This document shows, piece by piece, positions 24,596-32,248 of a stretch of DNA of 37,868 nt. Position 1 is the first letter of the stretch. Every line of letters starts with the position of its first letter. The position numbers were made by a program, and so were the translations under genes. Source of the DNA: Nocardioides sp. Lineage in GTDB: Bacteria; Actinomycetota; Actinomycetes; Propionibacteriales; Nocardioidaceae. The stretch covers positions 1-37,868 of the forward strand of contig JAICHQ010000025.1 in the NCBI GenBank assembly GCA_025924815.1, read 5' to 3'. The notes under the pieces are model-generated. The model was given only the letters and a program-made list of their open reading frames with translations, was not told the DNA's origin and made no database searches.

Positions 24596-25786
24596 GTGGT
24601 GAGCACTCTCCGGCGCGTCATCGTCGAGGCCGACGGCGGCTCCCGCGGCAACCCCGGTGCGGCGGCGTACGGCGCGCTGGTCAAGGACGCCGAGACCGGC
24701 GAGGTGCTGGCCGAGGAGGGCACCACCCTCGGGGTGGCCAGCAACAACGTCGCGGAGTACCGCGGCCTGATCGCCGGTCTCACCATGGCCGCCGAGATCG
24801 CGCCCGACGCCGATCTGGAGGTCCGGATGGACTCCCGGCTGGTCGTGGAGCAGATGTCGGGGAACTGGCGGATCAAGCACGCCGACATGAGGCCGCTGGC
24901 GCTCGAGGCCAATCGCCTGGTGACGGCGCGGACTGGCACCACGACGTACACCTGGATGCCGCGCGAGCAGAATACGCACGCCGACCGGCTCGCCAACGAG
25001 GCTCTCGACGGCAAGCGGTCCGGCATCACCTGGCACGTCGGGGAGCGGTCCCGGCTCGACGAGCAGCAGACGATCCAGGCCCAGGTCGCCGGGCACCGCG
25101 GCTGGTCGGCGCCGGGCGGGCCCGTGACGACGCTGGTGCTCGTCCGGCACGGAGCCACGTCGCTGACCGCGGAGAAGCGCTTCTCCGGCGGGCTCGCCAG
25201 CAGCAACCCGGGCCTGACCGACGAGGGTCGCGCCCAGGTGCGCGAGGTCGCCGACTGGCTGGCGCCGATCGCCGAGGCCGTCGACGTCGTGGTGTCGTCG
25301 CCGGTACGGCGTACCCGGGAGTCCGCCGAGATCGTGGCCGAACGACTCGGCTCCCCGCTGGTCGAGGAGCCGGGCTTCGCCGAGATGGAGTTCGGCTCCT
25401 GGGACGGGTTGACCTTCGCGGAGGTGCAGGAGCAGCGACCCGACGAGATCGAGGCGTGGCTCGGCTCGCTCGACGTGGGGCCCGGTGGCGGCGAGTCGTT
25501 CCGCGAGGTCGAGAAGCGTGTGCTCGACGCGCTCGGGCGCCTGCTCGAGAGCCATGCCGGCAAGACCGTGGTCGTGGTCAGCCACGTGACGCCGATCAAG
25601 ACACTCGTCGCCCACGCCGTCGAGGCGCCGCTGAGCGCCCTGTTCCGAATGGAGCTCTCGACCGCCTCGGTGAGCGTCGTGTCGTTCGTCACCGAACCCG
25701 GCGGCGACGAGACCCGAGGCTCGATGCGGCTCTACAACGCCCAGCCTCCCGGCGCCGGGCAGATGCTCGACCCCCAGCGCTGGTAG
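24596..25786 (+). CDS. bifunctional RNase HI / acid phosphatase (CobC-like)
   Basis: Predicted protein of 396 aa that joins two domains, as in M. tuberculosis Rv2228c. Residues 1-~140 are RNase HI, which cuts RNA in RNA-DNA hybrids; the acidic catalytic residues are Asp13 (EADGGSRGNPG), Glu54 (NVAEYRGL), Asp79 (RMDSRLV) and Asp130 (HADRLANE). Residues ~178-385 are a histidine phosphatase with Arg184-His185-Gly186 (LVRHGATSL), a second RR near SSPVRRTRES, and His in VVSHVTPIK. The phosphatase half resembles CobC (alpha-ribazole phosphatase). GTG 24596 is chosen; GTG 24599 is one codon later. It closes the Nif3-zinc ribbon unit. Confidence 0.93.
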   Translation: MVSTLRRVIVEADGGSRGNPGAAAYGALVKDAETGEVLAEEGTTLGVASNNVAEYRGLIAGLTMAAEIAPDADLEVRMDSRLVVEQMSGNWRIKHADMRPLALEANRLVTARTGTTTYTWMPREQNTHADRLANEALDGKRSGITWHVGERSRLDEQQTIQAQVAGHRGWSAPGGPVTTLVLVRHGATSLTAEKRFSGGLASSNPGLTDEGRAQVREVADWLAPIAEAVDVVVSSPVRRTRESAEIVAERLGSPLVEEPGFAEMEFGSWDGLTFAEVQEQRPDEIEAWLGSLDVGPGGGESFREVEKRVLDALGRLLESHAGKTVVVVSHVTPIKTLVAHAVEAPLSALFRMELSTASVSVVSFVTEPGGDETRGSMRLYNAQPPGAGQMLDPQRW

Positions 25787-25862
25787 CACCGAACCGAACG
25801 CCGGAACGGTGCATCTGACCTGTCGCACCCCTCGGTCGGCGAGGTTCGGTGAAGGAGTATCC

Positions 25863-27092
25863 GTGAGCAGCAGAGTCGTGGTCGTGACGGCAGTGGCGAA
25901 CGTGGCGCTCGGGCTGGGTGCCGTAGCGGCGCCGGCCGGTGCGCACAGCGCGGTGCCTCGCTGCGACGGTCGAGCGGCGACGATCGTCGGCAGCCAGTAC
26001 GGCGACACCCTCCAGGGCACAGCCGGTTCCGATGTCATCGTCGGCCTCGGGGGTCGCGACCACATCGACGGGGCCGGTGGGAACGACTTCATCTGCGGCG
26101 GCACGGGCCGCGACCACATCGACGGGGGGGTCGGCAACGACCGCATCCACGGCAACCGCGGGCAGGACACGCTCGCCGGGGGCGACGGGAACGATCGCCT
26201 GTTCGGCAACAGGGGCACCAGCACGACCTTCTACGCCGATCAGGGTGACGACCGCATGGCCTCGGGCTCCGGGCGCGACCACCTCTCCTACGAGAATGCA
26301 CCACGGGGGATCTCGGCCGACCTGGCGACCGGCACGGTCACCGGCTGGGGTGCGGACAGCTTCCACATCGGGTCCGAACGGCTCTTCTTCGTCGGCTCCT
26401 CGCACGATGACACGCTGCTCGGCACCTCGGGGGCCGACTGGCTCGACGGCGGACAGGGCAACGACACCATCGCCGGCCGCGGCGGCGACGACGACCTCTT
26501 CGCCGTGGGTGGCTCGATCGCCGGCGGCGCGGGTGACGACGACATCAGCGCGCCGCCGGACGGATCCTCCGGCACCGTGACGATCCAGGGTGGCGCCGGA
26601 GACGACCTCCTGCAGACGCGCAATCCGGGCCAGGTCCTGGGAGGGCCGGGTGACGACGTGGTGTCCGTGGAGTGGGACTTCACCACCTTCCCCGCCGGCC
26701 TCAGCCTCGACGGTGGCGACGGGATCAACACGCTCTCTCTGTGGCGGTCCGGGTCCCCCCTCACTGCGGTCACCTACGACATGGGGTCCGCCTCCTTGTC
26801 GGTGGACTCGGTGGCGGCCACCGCGACCCAGTTCGAGGACTTCGTCGGCCACTTCGGAGCTCAGACCGCCATCACGGACGTCACGGGCACCCGGGCGCCG
26901 AACTCGATCTCGGTCTACGGGAACGCCACGACCACGATCCATGGGCTCGGCGGAGACGACCGGCTCCGGGCTGGCAACGGCGACGACCTGATCGACGGTG
27001 GCCCCGGCGCGGACACCGCCGACGGCAGCTTCGGCACCGACACCTGTGTCGCCGTGGAGCACCCGAGCAACTGCGAAATCGTCAGCGGGTAG
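25863..27092 (+). CDS. exported RTX-like calcium-binding repeat protein
   Basis: Predicted protein of 409 aa. It starts with a Sec-type signal peptide (VSSRVVVVTAVANVALGLGA, cleavage near AGA-HS). The mature part has glycine/aspartate-rich nonapeptide repeats of the GGxGxDxL type, clustered at residues ~45-118 (GLGGRDHIDG, GGDGNDRLFGN), ~190-240 and again at ~360-395. Such repeats fold into a Ca2+-bound parallel beta-roll. Cys pairs near the ends (C34, C78; C and C in the final DTCVAVEHPSNC) could form disulfides outside the cell. No enzymatic domain is seen. The GTG at 25863 follows a strong SD, GAAGGAG (25851-25857). It could be a cell-surface or adhesion factor; that is inference. Confidence 0.85.
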   Translation: MSSRVVVVTAVANVALGLGAVAAPAGAHSAVPRCDGRAATIVGSQYGDTLQGTAGSDVIVGLGGRDHIDGAGGNDFICGGTGRDHIDGGVGNDRIHGNRGQDTLAGGDGNDRLFGNRGTSTTFYADQGDDRMASGSGRDHLSYENAPRGISADLATGTVTGWGADSFHIGSERLFFVGSSHDDTLLGTSGADWLDGGQGNDTIAGRGGDDDLFAVGGSIAGGAGDDDISAPPDGSSGTVTIQGGAGDDLLQTRNPGQVLGGPGDDVVSVEWDFTTFPAGLSLDGGDGINTLSLWRSGSPLTAVTYDMGSASLSVDSVAATATQFEDFVGHFGAQTAITDVTGTRAPNSISVYGNATTTIHGLGGDDRLRAGNGDDLIDGGPGADTADGSFGTDTCVAVEHPSNCEIVSG

Positions 27093-27095
27093 CGA

Positions 27096-27112
27096 CGCCC
27101 GCTCACGGGGCG
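27096..27112. terminator. small hairpin between convergent genes
   Basis: CGCCC and GGGCG pair around a 7-nt loop, just after the RTX gene stop and before the yaaA stop at 27142. The stem is short, so the terminator call is weak. Confidence 0.3.
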
Positions 27113-27141
27113 AGCACACCCCGGCGGAGTCTCAGCAGGGA

Positions 27142-27912
27142 TCAGACCTCGCCCACGACCACGTCGAGCTGCGTGCCGCTCGCGGTCGCTGCCCCGGCCT
27201 CGACCGTCCAGCCGAGGTCGGTGAGCAGGGCCGCGAACGACGTCGGCGTACGCGGGTCGCGACCGTCCTCGAGCACGGCCCTGACCAGCCGTCCCTTGGT
27301 CGCCTTGTTGAAGTGGCTGACCACCTGTCGGCGGCCGTTCACCTCGTGCAGCACGCGCACGGAGACGACCCGTCGCGCGAGGTCTGGCGCCGGCCGCCAG
27401 AACGCGGCGTACGTCGAGGAGCGGAGGTCGACCACGAGCCCATGGCCGGCCAGCTCGCGCACCACCGGGTCGAGACGGGACCGCCAGTGGGCGGCCACTC
27501 CGCCGAGGCCGGGCAGGGTGACGCCTCCGGCCAGGCGGTACGGCGTGATCCGCTCGCCGGGTCGCACCACGCCGTACAGCGACGACACGATCGCCACGCG
27601 CGACAGCGCCCGGCGGTGCGCGGAGGCGTCGAGGGTGGTGAGCCCGAGCGCCTCGAAGAGCACCCCGGTGTAGATGCGCTCCGCCGCCGCCGTCGGGAGC
27701 TCGGGCAGCCGCGCGTTGCGGCGTACGTCGGCGAGCTGGCCGGGACCGAGACCCAGCGTGCGGACGGCGGCGTCCTCGGACCCCCGGCACAGCGTGACCA
27801 GTGCCTCGAGGACCGGTCGGCGAGCATCCGCCAACGGCCCCGTCCCGAGGTCGAGCGGCTTGCCGCGCCGCGGCTCGGCCTTCCCCTCGCTGGGCGGCAG
27901 CAGGATCAGCAC
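27142..27912 (-). CDS. yaaA: YaaA-family peroxide-stress protein (DUF328)
   Basis: Predicted protein of 256 aa. It has the family opening MLILLPPSEGKA, then RIYTGVLFEALG, SSLYGVVRPGERITPYRL and VVSHFNKATKGRLVRAVLE, in the order expected for YaaA/UPF0246. E. coli YaaA lowers intracellular free iron during H2O2 stress and binds DNA; transfer of that role here is by family only. The start is GTG 27912, with TAGCCT 6 nt upstream and no SD, so the mRNA is probably leaderless. It is divergent from the RNB gene, with only 43 bp between the two starts. Confidence 0.9.
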   Translation of the reverse strand: MLILLPPSEGKAEPRRGKPLDLGTGPLADARRPVLEALVTLCRGSEDAAVRTLGLGPGQLADVRRNARLPELPTAAAERIYTGVLFEALGLTTLDASAHRRALSRVAIVSSLYGVVRPGERITPYRLAGGVTLPGLGGVAAHWRSRLDPVVRELAGHGLVVDLRSSTYAAFWRPAPDLARRVVSVRVLHEVNGRRQVVSHFNKATKGRLVRAVLEDGRDPRTPTSFAALLTDLGWTVEAGAATASGTQLDVVVGEV

Positions 27913-27918
27913 GCGGCG

Positions 27919-27924
27919 AGGCTA
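27919..27924 (-). promoter_or_regulatory. -10 element of yaaA (leaderless candidate)
   Basis: TAGCCT on the minus strand ends 6 nt before the yaaA GTG. It faces the RNB promoter within the same 43-bp intergenic space. Confidence 0.55.
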
Positions 27925-27943
27925 GCGGTGGTCGCTGCATCAC

Positions 27944-27949
27944 TAAGGT
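27944..27949 (+). promoter_or_regulatory. -10 element of the RNB gene (leaderless candidate)
   Basis: TAAGGT ends 6 nt before the ATG at 27956. The gap GGGGGC is G-rich but too close to the start codon to be a normal SD. Confidence 0.5.
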
Positions 27950-27955
27950 GGGGGC

Positions 27956-29401
27956 ATGTCCTCGAGTCGAGTGGTGCGGGTCCACGCCCGAGACGACGTC
28001 GCGGCCCGGACCCTGCGGGCCGGGATCGTCCAGATCCAGTCGGAGCTGAAGGTGGAGCCCGCCTTCGCCCCCGAGGTGGAGGAGGCCGCCGGCCGGGCCG
28101 CGGCCGCCCCGCGCCTGCCCGACCTCGACCGCACCGACATCCCGTTCGTGACCATCGACCCCCCGTCGTCGATGGACCTCGACCAGGCCCTCCACCTCGA
28201 GCGCAAGGGGTCCGGATACGTCGTGCACTACGCCATCGCCGACGTCGCGGCGTTCGTCGAGCCGGGCGACCCCGTCGACGCCGCCGCCCACGAGCGGGGC
28301 GAGACCCTCTACGGCGCCGACTCCAAGATCCCGCTCCATCCGACCTCGCTCTCCGAGGACGCGGCGTCCCTGCTGCCCGACCAGGTGCGGCCCTCCCTGC
28401 TGTGGACCATCCAGCTCGACGAGACGGGCGAGGGCACCGACGTCCACGTCGAGCGGGCCCGGGTCCGCTCGCGGGCCAAGCTCGACTACGAGGGCGTCCA
28501 GAAGGCGGTCGACGACGGCTCCGCCGACGAGGTGCTGATGTTGTTGAAGGAGGTCGGCGAGCTGCGGCTCCAGCGCGAGGCGGCGCGCGGCGGCATCTCG
28601 TTGCCCCTGCCCGAGCAGGAGGTCGAGGTCGTCGGCGACCAGTGGTCGCTGGAGTTCCGCTCGATGATCCCGGCCGAGACGTGGAACGCCCAGATCTCCA
28701 TGCTCACGGGGTTCGCGGCGGCGTCGCTGATGGTCTACGCCCGCGTCGGCCTGCTCCGCACCCTGCCGCCTCCACAGCCCCGCGACCTGCAGAAGCTCCA
28801 CCGGGTGGCACGAGCGCTGCACATCGACTGGCCGGCCGAGCAGTTGTACCCCGACTTCATCCGCGGCCTCGACTCCCGCAGGCCGGCCGAGGCGGCCATG
28901 ATCACCGCCTGTGCCAGGCTGCTGCGCGGCAGCGGGTACGTCGCGTTCGACGGTGACATGCCGGCTGACCCGATCCACGCCGCCCTCGCCTCGGAGTACG
29001 CCCACGTGACCGCGCCGCTGCGGCGGCTGGGCGACCGCTACGCGGGCGAGATCTGCCTGGCCCTGTGTGCCGGCACCGACGTCCCGACCTGGGTGCTGTC
29101 CCGGCTGGCCGAGATCCCCGACATCTTGAAGGACGCCGGCCGCAAGGCTGCCCAGTACGAGTCGATGGTGCTCAGCCTCGTCGAGGCCGGCGTGCTGCAC
29201 CGCCGGGTGGGGGAGGCCTTCGACGGCGTCGTCACCGACGTCGACGAGAAGGACGACACGCGGGGGAAGGTCACCATCCAGGAGCCGGCGGTCGAGGCGC
29301 GGGTGACGTCGGCTGCGGCGCTCCCGCTCGGCACGGAGGCGCGGGTCAGACTCACCCAGGCCGACGTGGACTCCCGGTCGGTGGCTTTCGAGCTCGGCTG
29401 A
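27956..29401 (+). CDS. RNB-domain (RNase II/R family) ribonuclease, compact form
   Basis: Predicted protein of 481 aa. The RNB catalytic core spans residues ~60-390. The active-site segment reads FVTIDPPSSMDLDQAL, so three aspartates are kept while the fourth of the usual EDMDDA run is Gln. Other core landmarks are VHYAIADVAAFVEPGDPVD, ETLYGADSKIPLHP, and the TAPLRRLGDRY segment near residue 355. There is no room for the two N-terminal cold-shock domains of RNase II; a short C-terminal region (~410-481) may be a small OB/S1-like fold. It should be a 3'-5' exoribonuclease if active. The ATG at 27956 appears leaderless. Confidence 0.88.
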   Translation: MSSSRVVRVHARDDVAARTLRAGIVQIQSELKVEPAFAPEVEEAAGRAAAAPRLPDLDRTDIPFVTIDPPSSMDLDQALHLERKGSGYVVHYAIADVAAFVEPGDPVDAAAHERGETLYGADSKIPLHPTSLSEDAASLLPDQVRPSLLWTIQLDETGEGTDVHVERARVRSRAKLDYEGVQKAVDDGSADEVLMLLKEVGELRLQREAARGGISLPLPEQEVEVVGDQWSLEFRSMIPAETWNAQISMLTGFAAASLMVYARVGLLRTLPPPQPRDLQKLHRVARALHIDWPAEQLYPDFIRGLDSRRPAEAAMITACARLLRGSGYVAFDGDMPADPIHAALASEYAHVTAPLRRLGDRYAGEICLALCAGTDVPTWVLSRLAEIPDILKDAGRKAAQYESMVLSLVEAGVLHRRVGEAFDGVVTDVDEKDDTRGKVTIQEPAVEARVTSAAALPLGTEARVRLTQADVDSRSVAFELG

Positions 29402-29441
29402 CGCCGTGGCGACGGTCTCCGGCAGAAACTTCCTCGAAGAT

Positions 29442-29471
29442 TTCACATCGGGCGACGAAACCGCTTAACCT
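29442..29471 (+). promoter_or_regulatory. promoter of the 6C small RNA
   Basis: TTCACA (29442-29447) and TAACCT (29466-29471) form a -35/-10 pair with an 18-bp spacer. Transcription would begin near 29478, just upstream of the 6C hairpins. Confidence 0.55.
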
Positions 29472-29477
29472 TCTCTT

Positions 29478-29622
29478 GAGACTTCGTCAGGTAGTGACCG
29501 ACCGGCAACCCCCCCGCCGGATCTCGGGAGCACCGGGCGACGGGCCCGAGGCACCCCCCTTGCCAGTGGCCCTCCTCCGACCGCCCCGTCCGCGCGCCCT
29601 CGGCGCCGCGGATGGGGCGGTC
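29478..29622 (+). ncRNA. 6C-motif small RNA (actinobacterial)
   Basis: The 303-bp gap between the RNB and LapA genes holds the hallmark of the 6C RNA: two hairpins with a run of at least six cytosines in each loop. Hairpin one is CCGGC (29502-29506), loop AACCCCCCC, GCCGG (29516-29520). Between them, CTCGGG (29523-29528) pairs with CCCGAG (29545-29550). Hairpin three is GGCA (29550-29553), loop CCCCCCT, TGCC (29561-29564). A promoter lies upstream and a long hairpin at 29579-29622 ends the unit. The mycobacterial member of this family (B11/6C) regulates mRNAs through its C-rich loops. The exact ends are inferred. Confidence 0.82.
29579..29622 (+). terminator. long GC hairpin, terminator of the 6C RNA
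   Basis: GACCGCCCC pairs with GGGGCGGTC, and the stem continues inward to about 20 bp with one wobble and one bulge, closing on a CTC loop. This is among the strongest hairpins in the window. AGTTCTCC follows. Confidence 0.75.
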
Positions 29623-29704
29623 AGTTCTCCGGCCACGGACGGACTCGCCGGAATGGGTCGCCCCGGTTCGGGCACGATGGGATGGCCGACGACGGGAGCA
29701 CACC

Positions 29705-30007
29705 ATGGACGACCAGCCGAGCAAGGACCAGAAGTCGGGCCCGGCCGCGGGCCGCGACCCCCTCCGGGCGTCCCGGACGAGCCGCTCGTGGCTCTCGCTC
29801 ACGGCGCTGGTGGTCGTGCTGATCCTGCTGGTGGTGTTCATCGCCCAGAACACGCAGAAGGTGCAGGTCTCGTTCCTCGGCTGGAAGGGTCACCCGCCGC
29901 TGTCGGTGGCCCTGCTGATCGCAGCGGTCGCCGGCGCGACCCTGGCGGTGATCGTCGCGACCCTGCGGATCTGGCAGGTCAGGCGCCGGGTCCGCCGGTC
30001 GGGCTGA
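29705..30007 (+). CDS. LapA-domain (DUF1049) small membrane protein
   Basis: Predicted protein of 100 aa. After a hydrophilic N-terminus (residues 1-~28) come two membrane helices (~30-47 and ~66-86) flanking a short segment (AQNTQKVQVSFLGWKGHPPL) that is the LapA/DUF1049 signature, then a basic tail WQVRRRVRRSG. In proteobacteria LapA acts in LPS assembly; in an actinobacterium without LPS the role is unknown. The ATG at 29705 has GGGAG 7 nt upstream. Its 3' end overlaps the 3' end of the convergent deaminase gene by 29 bp. Confidence 0.85.
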   Translation: MDDQPSKDQKSGPAAGRDPLRASRTSRSWLSLTALVVVLILLVVFIAQNTQKVQVSFLGWKGHPPLSVALLIAAVAGATLAVIVATLRIWQVRRRVRRSG

Positions 30008-31295
30008 ACGTCACCTCGGAAGGCTCCCTGTCCGGCCACATGAGGGTGGTGACCGGCGGCGGGGTGGTGGCGACGACCCGGCCGTGAGCGACCACGTGCG
30101 TCGGCCGCACCTGGCGGCGTACGGCGTCGTACCCGTCTGTCGCCGGCAGCAGGATGAAGCTCGCGGGACCACCCGCGCGCACGCCGTACTCGTCGGCGCC
30201 GAGGCCGAGCACGGCTGCCGCGCGTGAGGTGACCATGCGAAACGTCTCCTCGATCTCGTCACGAGAGAGCAGCTGCGTCGCGTGGGTGCCGACATGGGCG
30301 ACCTGGAGCGGGTTGGCGGTGCCGAGGGGGTACCACGGGTCCATCACGTCGTCGTGGCCGAAGGCGACGTTGACGCCGGCGGCGAGCAGCTCCTTGACCT
30401 GGGTGATGCCGCGGCGCTTCGGGTAGTCGTCGAAACGGCCCTGCAGATGCAGGCTCACCATCGGGTTGGAGACCATGTTGATGCCGGAGCGCGCGATGAT
30501 CCGGTGCAGCTTGTGGGCGTAGGCCGGGTTGTAGGACCCCATGGCCGTGGTGTGGCTGGCCGTGACGCGTTCCCGCAGCCCCGACCGGGCTGCCCGGGTG
30601 GCGAGCACCTCGACGAAGCGCGACTGCTCGTCGTCGATCTCGTCGCAGTGCGCGTCGACCCGCAGGCCGTGCCGGTCGGCCAGCTCCACGGCGTACTCCA
30701 CCGAGCGGACGCCGTCCTCGCGGGTGTCCTCGAAGTGCGGGATCGCGCCGATCACGTCGACCCCGCGGCGTGCCGCCTCGGCCAGAAGCTCCTCGCCTCC
30801 GGAGAACGAGCAGATGCCCTCCTGGGGGAACGCGACCAGCTGTAGCCCGATCACGTCGCGCACCCGGTCACGTACCTCGAGCAGCGCGTCGAGGGCGACG
30901 AGTGAGGGGTCGGTGACGTCGACGTGGCTGCGCACGTGGAGCGTGCCGTTCGCGGCGTACCACCGCAGGGTCCGCTCGGCCCGTTCGATCACGTCCTCGC
31001 GGGTGAGCATGGGTTTGCGCTCCGACCAGCAGGCGATGCCCTCCCACAGCGTGCCGCTGCGGTTCCAGCGGGGCTGGCCGGCCGTCAGTGCGGCGTCGAG
31101 GTGCACGTGCGGCTCGACGTACGACGGGGTCGCCCAGGCACCCCCGCCCTCGACCACCTGGCCCGCCTCGACCGGATCGTCGGCGACGGGGGTGACACCG
31201 ACGATCCGGCCGCCGTCGACGTGCAGGTCGGCCGCGGAGACCTCACCGGTCTCCTCGTCGCGGACCCGGACGTCGCGGACCAGCAGGTCGATCAC
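29979..31295 (-). CDS. codA: CodA-type cytosine deaminase / amidohydrolase
   Basis: Predicted protein of 438 aa of the amidohydrolase superfamily and very close in motif to E. coli cytosine deaminase. Metal and catalytic residues align: His63 and His65 (EPHVHLDAAL), His216 and Glu219 (DAHCDEIDDEQSRF), His248 (TASHTTAMGSYN) and Asp315 (FGHDDVMDPWYPLGTAN); the FPQEGI pocket is also present. It would remove the exocyclic amine of cytosine or a related heterocycle; CodA relatives include creatinine deaminases, so the true substrate is open. The GTG at 31295 overlaps the ureohydrolase stop by 4 bp (GTGA). It is the last gene of the four-gene operon. Confidence 0.85.
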   Translation of the reverse strand: MIDLLVRDVRVRDEETGEVSAADLHVDGGRIVGVTPVADDPVEAGQVVEGGGAWATPSYVEPHVHLDAALTAGQPRWNRSGTLWEGIACWSERKPMLTREDVIERAERTLRWYAANGTLHVRSHVDVTDPSLVALDALLEVRDRVRDVIGLQLVAFPQEGICSFSGGEELLAEAARRGVDVIGAIPHFEDTREDGVRSVEYAVELADRHGLRVDAHCDEIDDEQSRFVEVLATRAARSGLRERVTASHTTAMGSYNPAYAHKLHRIIARSGINMVSNPMVSLHLQGRFDDYPKRRGITQVKELLAAGVNVAFGHDDVMDPWYPLGTANPLQVAHVGTHATQLLSRDEIEETFRMVTSRAAAVLGLGADEYGVRAGGPASFILLPATDGYDAVRRQVRPTHVVAHGRVVATTPPPVTTLMWPDREPSEVTFSPTGGPGA

Positions 31296-32248
31296 GACCC
31301 GGACCCCGCGCGGGCCATCAGGCAGCAGATCTCGTAGCCGAGCGTGGCCGCGGCCAGCGACGTGACCTCGGCGTGGTCGTAGGCAGGACTCACCTCGACC
31401 AGGTCGGAAGCGACGATCTGGTCGCGGGGCAGCGCCCGCACCAGGCTCAGCAGCTCGCGCGAGGTGAGGCCGCCCATCTCCGGGGTGCCGGTGCCGGGGG
31501 CGAACGCCGGGTCGAGGACGTCGATGTCGATCGAGAGGTAGATCGGGTGGTCCCCGGCGCGGCGGCGTACCCGGTCGGCGATCTCGGCCACGCCGAGCCG
31601 GTCGATGTCATCGGCGCGGATGATCTCGAAGCCGAAGCGGGCGTCGTCGTCGAGGTCCTGGGCGCTGTAGAGCGGTCCGCGGATCCCGACATGGCTGCTC
31701 GCTCCCTGGATCAGCAGCCCCTCCTCGTGCGCCCTACGGAAGACCGTGCCGTGGGTGCGGTCGGCGCCGAAGTAGCTGTTCCAGGTGTCGAGGTGGGCGT
31801 CGAAGTGGATCAGCGCCACCGGGCCGTGCTGCCGGGCGACGGCACGCAGGCCGCCGAGGGCGATCGTGTGGTCGCCACCGAGCAGGATCGGCCTGCCACC
31901 GGACGTCAGCAGCTCACGGACGCCGTCGTCCACCTGCTGCAGCGCGGCGTCGATGTCGAAGGGGTTGCAGGGGACGTCGCCCGCGTCGACGGCCTGGAGG
32001 ACGGTGTACGGCGAGACGTCCTGTGCGGGGTTGTACGCCGGCCGCAGGTGGCGGGACGCCTGCCGGATCGCGCTGGGCCCGAAGCGCGCCCCGGGCCGGA
32101 AGGACACTCCCCCGTCGAACGGGGCGCCGAGGAGGGCGACGTCGAAGGCGGGTACCTCGTCGATGCGGGGGAGGCGGGCGAACGTCGGGGCGCCGGCGTA
32201 GCGGGGCACCTGGGTGCCGTCGACGGGTCCGAGCGGGTTGTCGGTCAT
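31292..32248 (-). CDS. agmatinase-family ureohydrolase
   Basis: Predicted protein of 318 aa of the arginase/agmatinase superfamily, which hydrolyses a guanidino compound to urea and an amine with two metal ions. All metal-binding motifs are intact: GGDHTIALG, HFDAHLDTWN and SIDIDVLDPAFAPGTGTPE. The substrate could be agmatine, guanidinobutyrate or another guanidine; the sequence does not say. The ATG at 32248 overlaps the preceding stop by one base (TGATG), so it is translationally coupled. Its operon partners (permease, CE4 hydrolase, CodA-type deaminase) argue against plain arginine or polyamine metabolism. Confidence 0.9.
   Translation of the reverse strand: MTDNPLGPVDGTQVPRYAGAPTFARLPRIDEVPAFDVALLGAPFDGGVSFRPGARFGPSAIRQASRHLRPAYNPAQDVSPYTVLQAVDAGDVPCNPFDIDAALQQVDDGVRELLTSGGRPILLGGDHTIALGGLRAVARQHGPVALIHFDAHLDTWNSYFGADRTHGTVFRRAHEEGLLIQGASSHVGIRGPLYSAQDLDDDARFGFEIIRADDIDRLGVAEIADRVRRRAGDHPIYLSIDIDVLDPAFAPGTGTPEMGGLTSRELLSLVRALPRDQIVASDLVEVSPAYDHAEVTSLAAATLGYEICCLMARAGSGS

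Noticed and set aside
29402..29704. ydaO, TPP or M-box riboswitch in the gap before the LapA gene
   Set aside because: The conserved cores of those riboswitches are not seen, and the C7/C6 hairpin loops with a terminator fit the 6C small RNA better.
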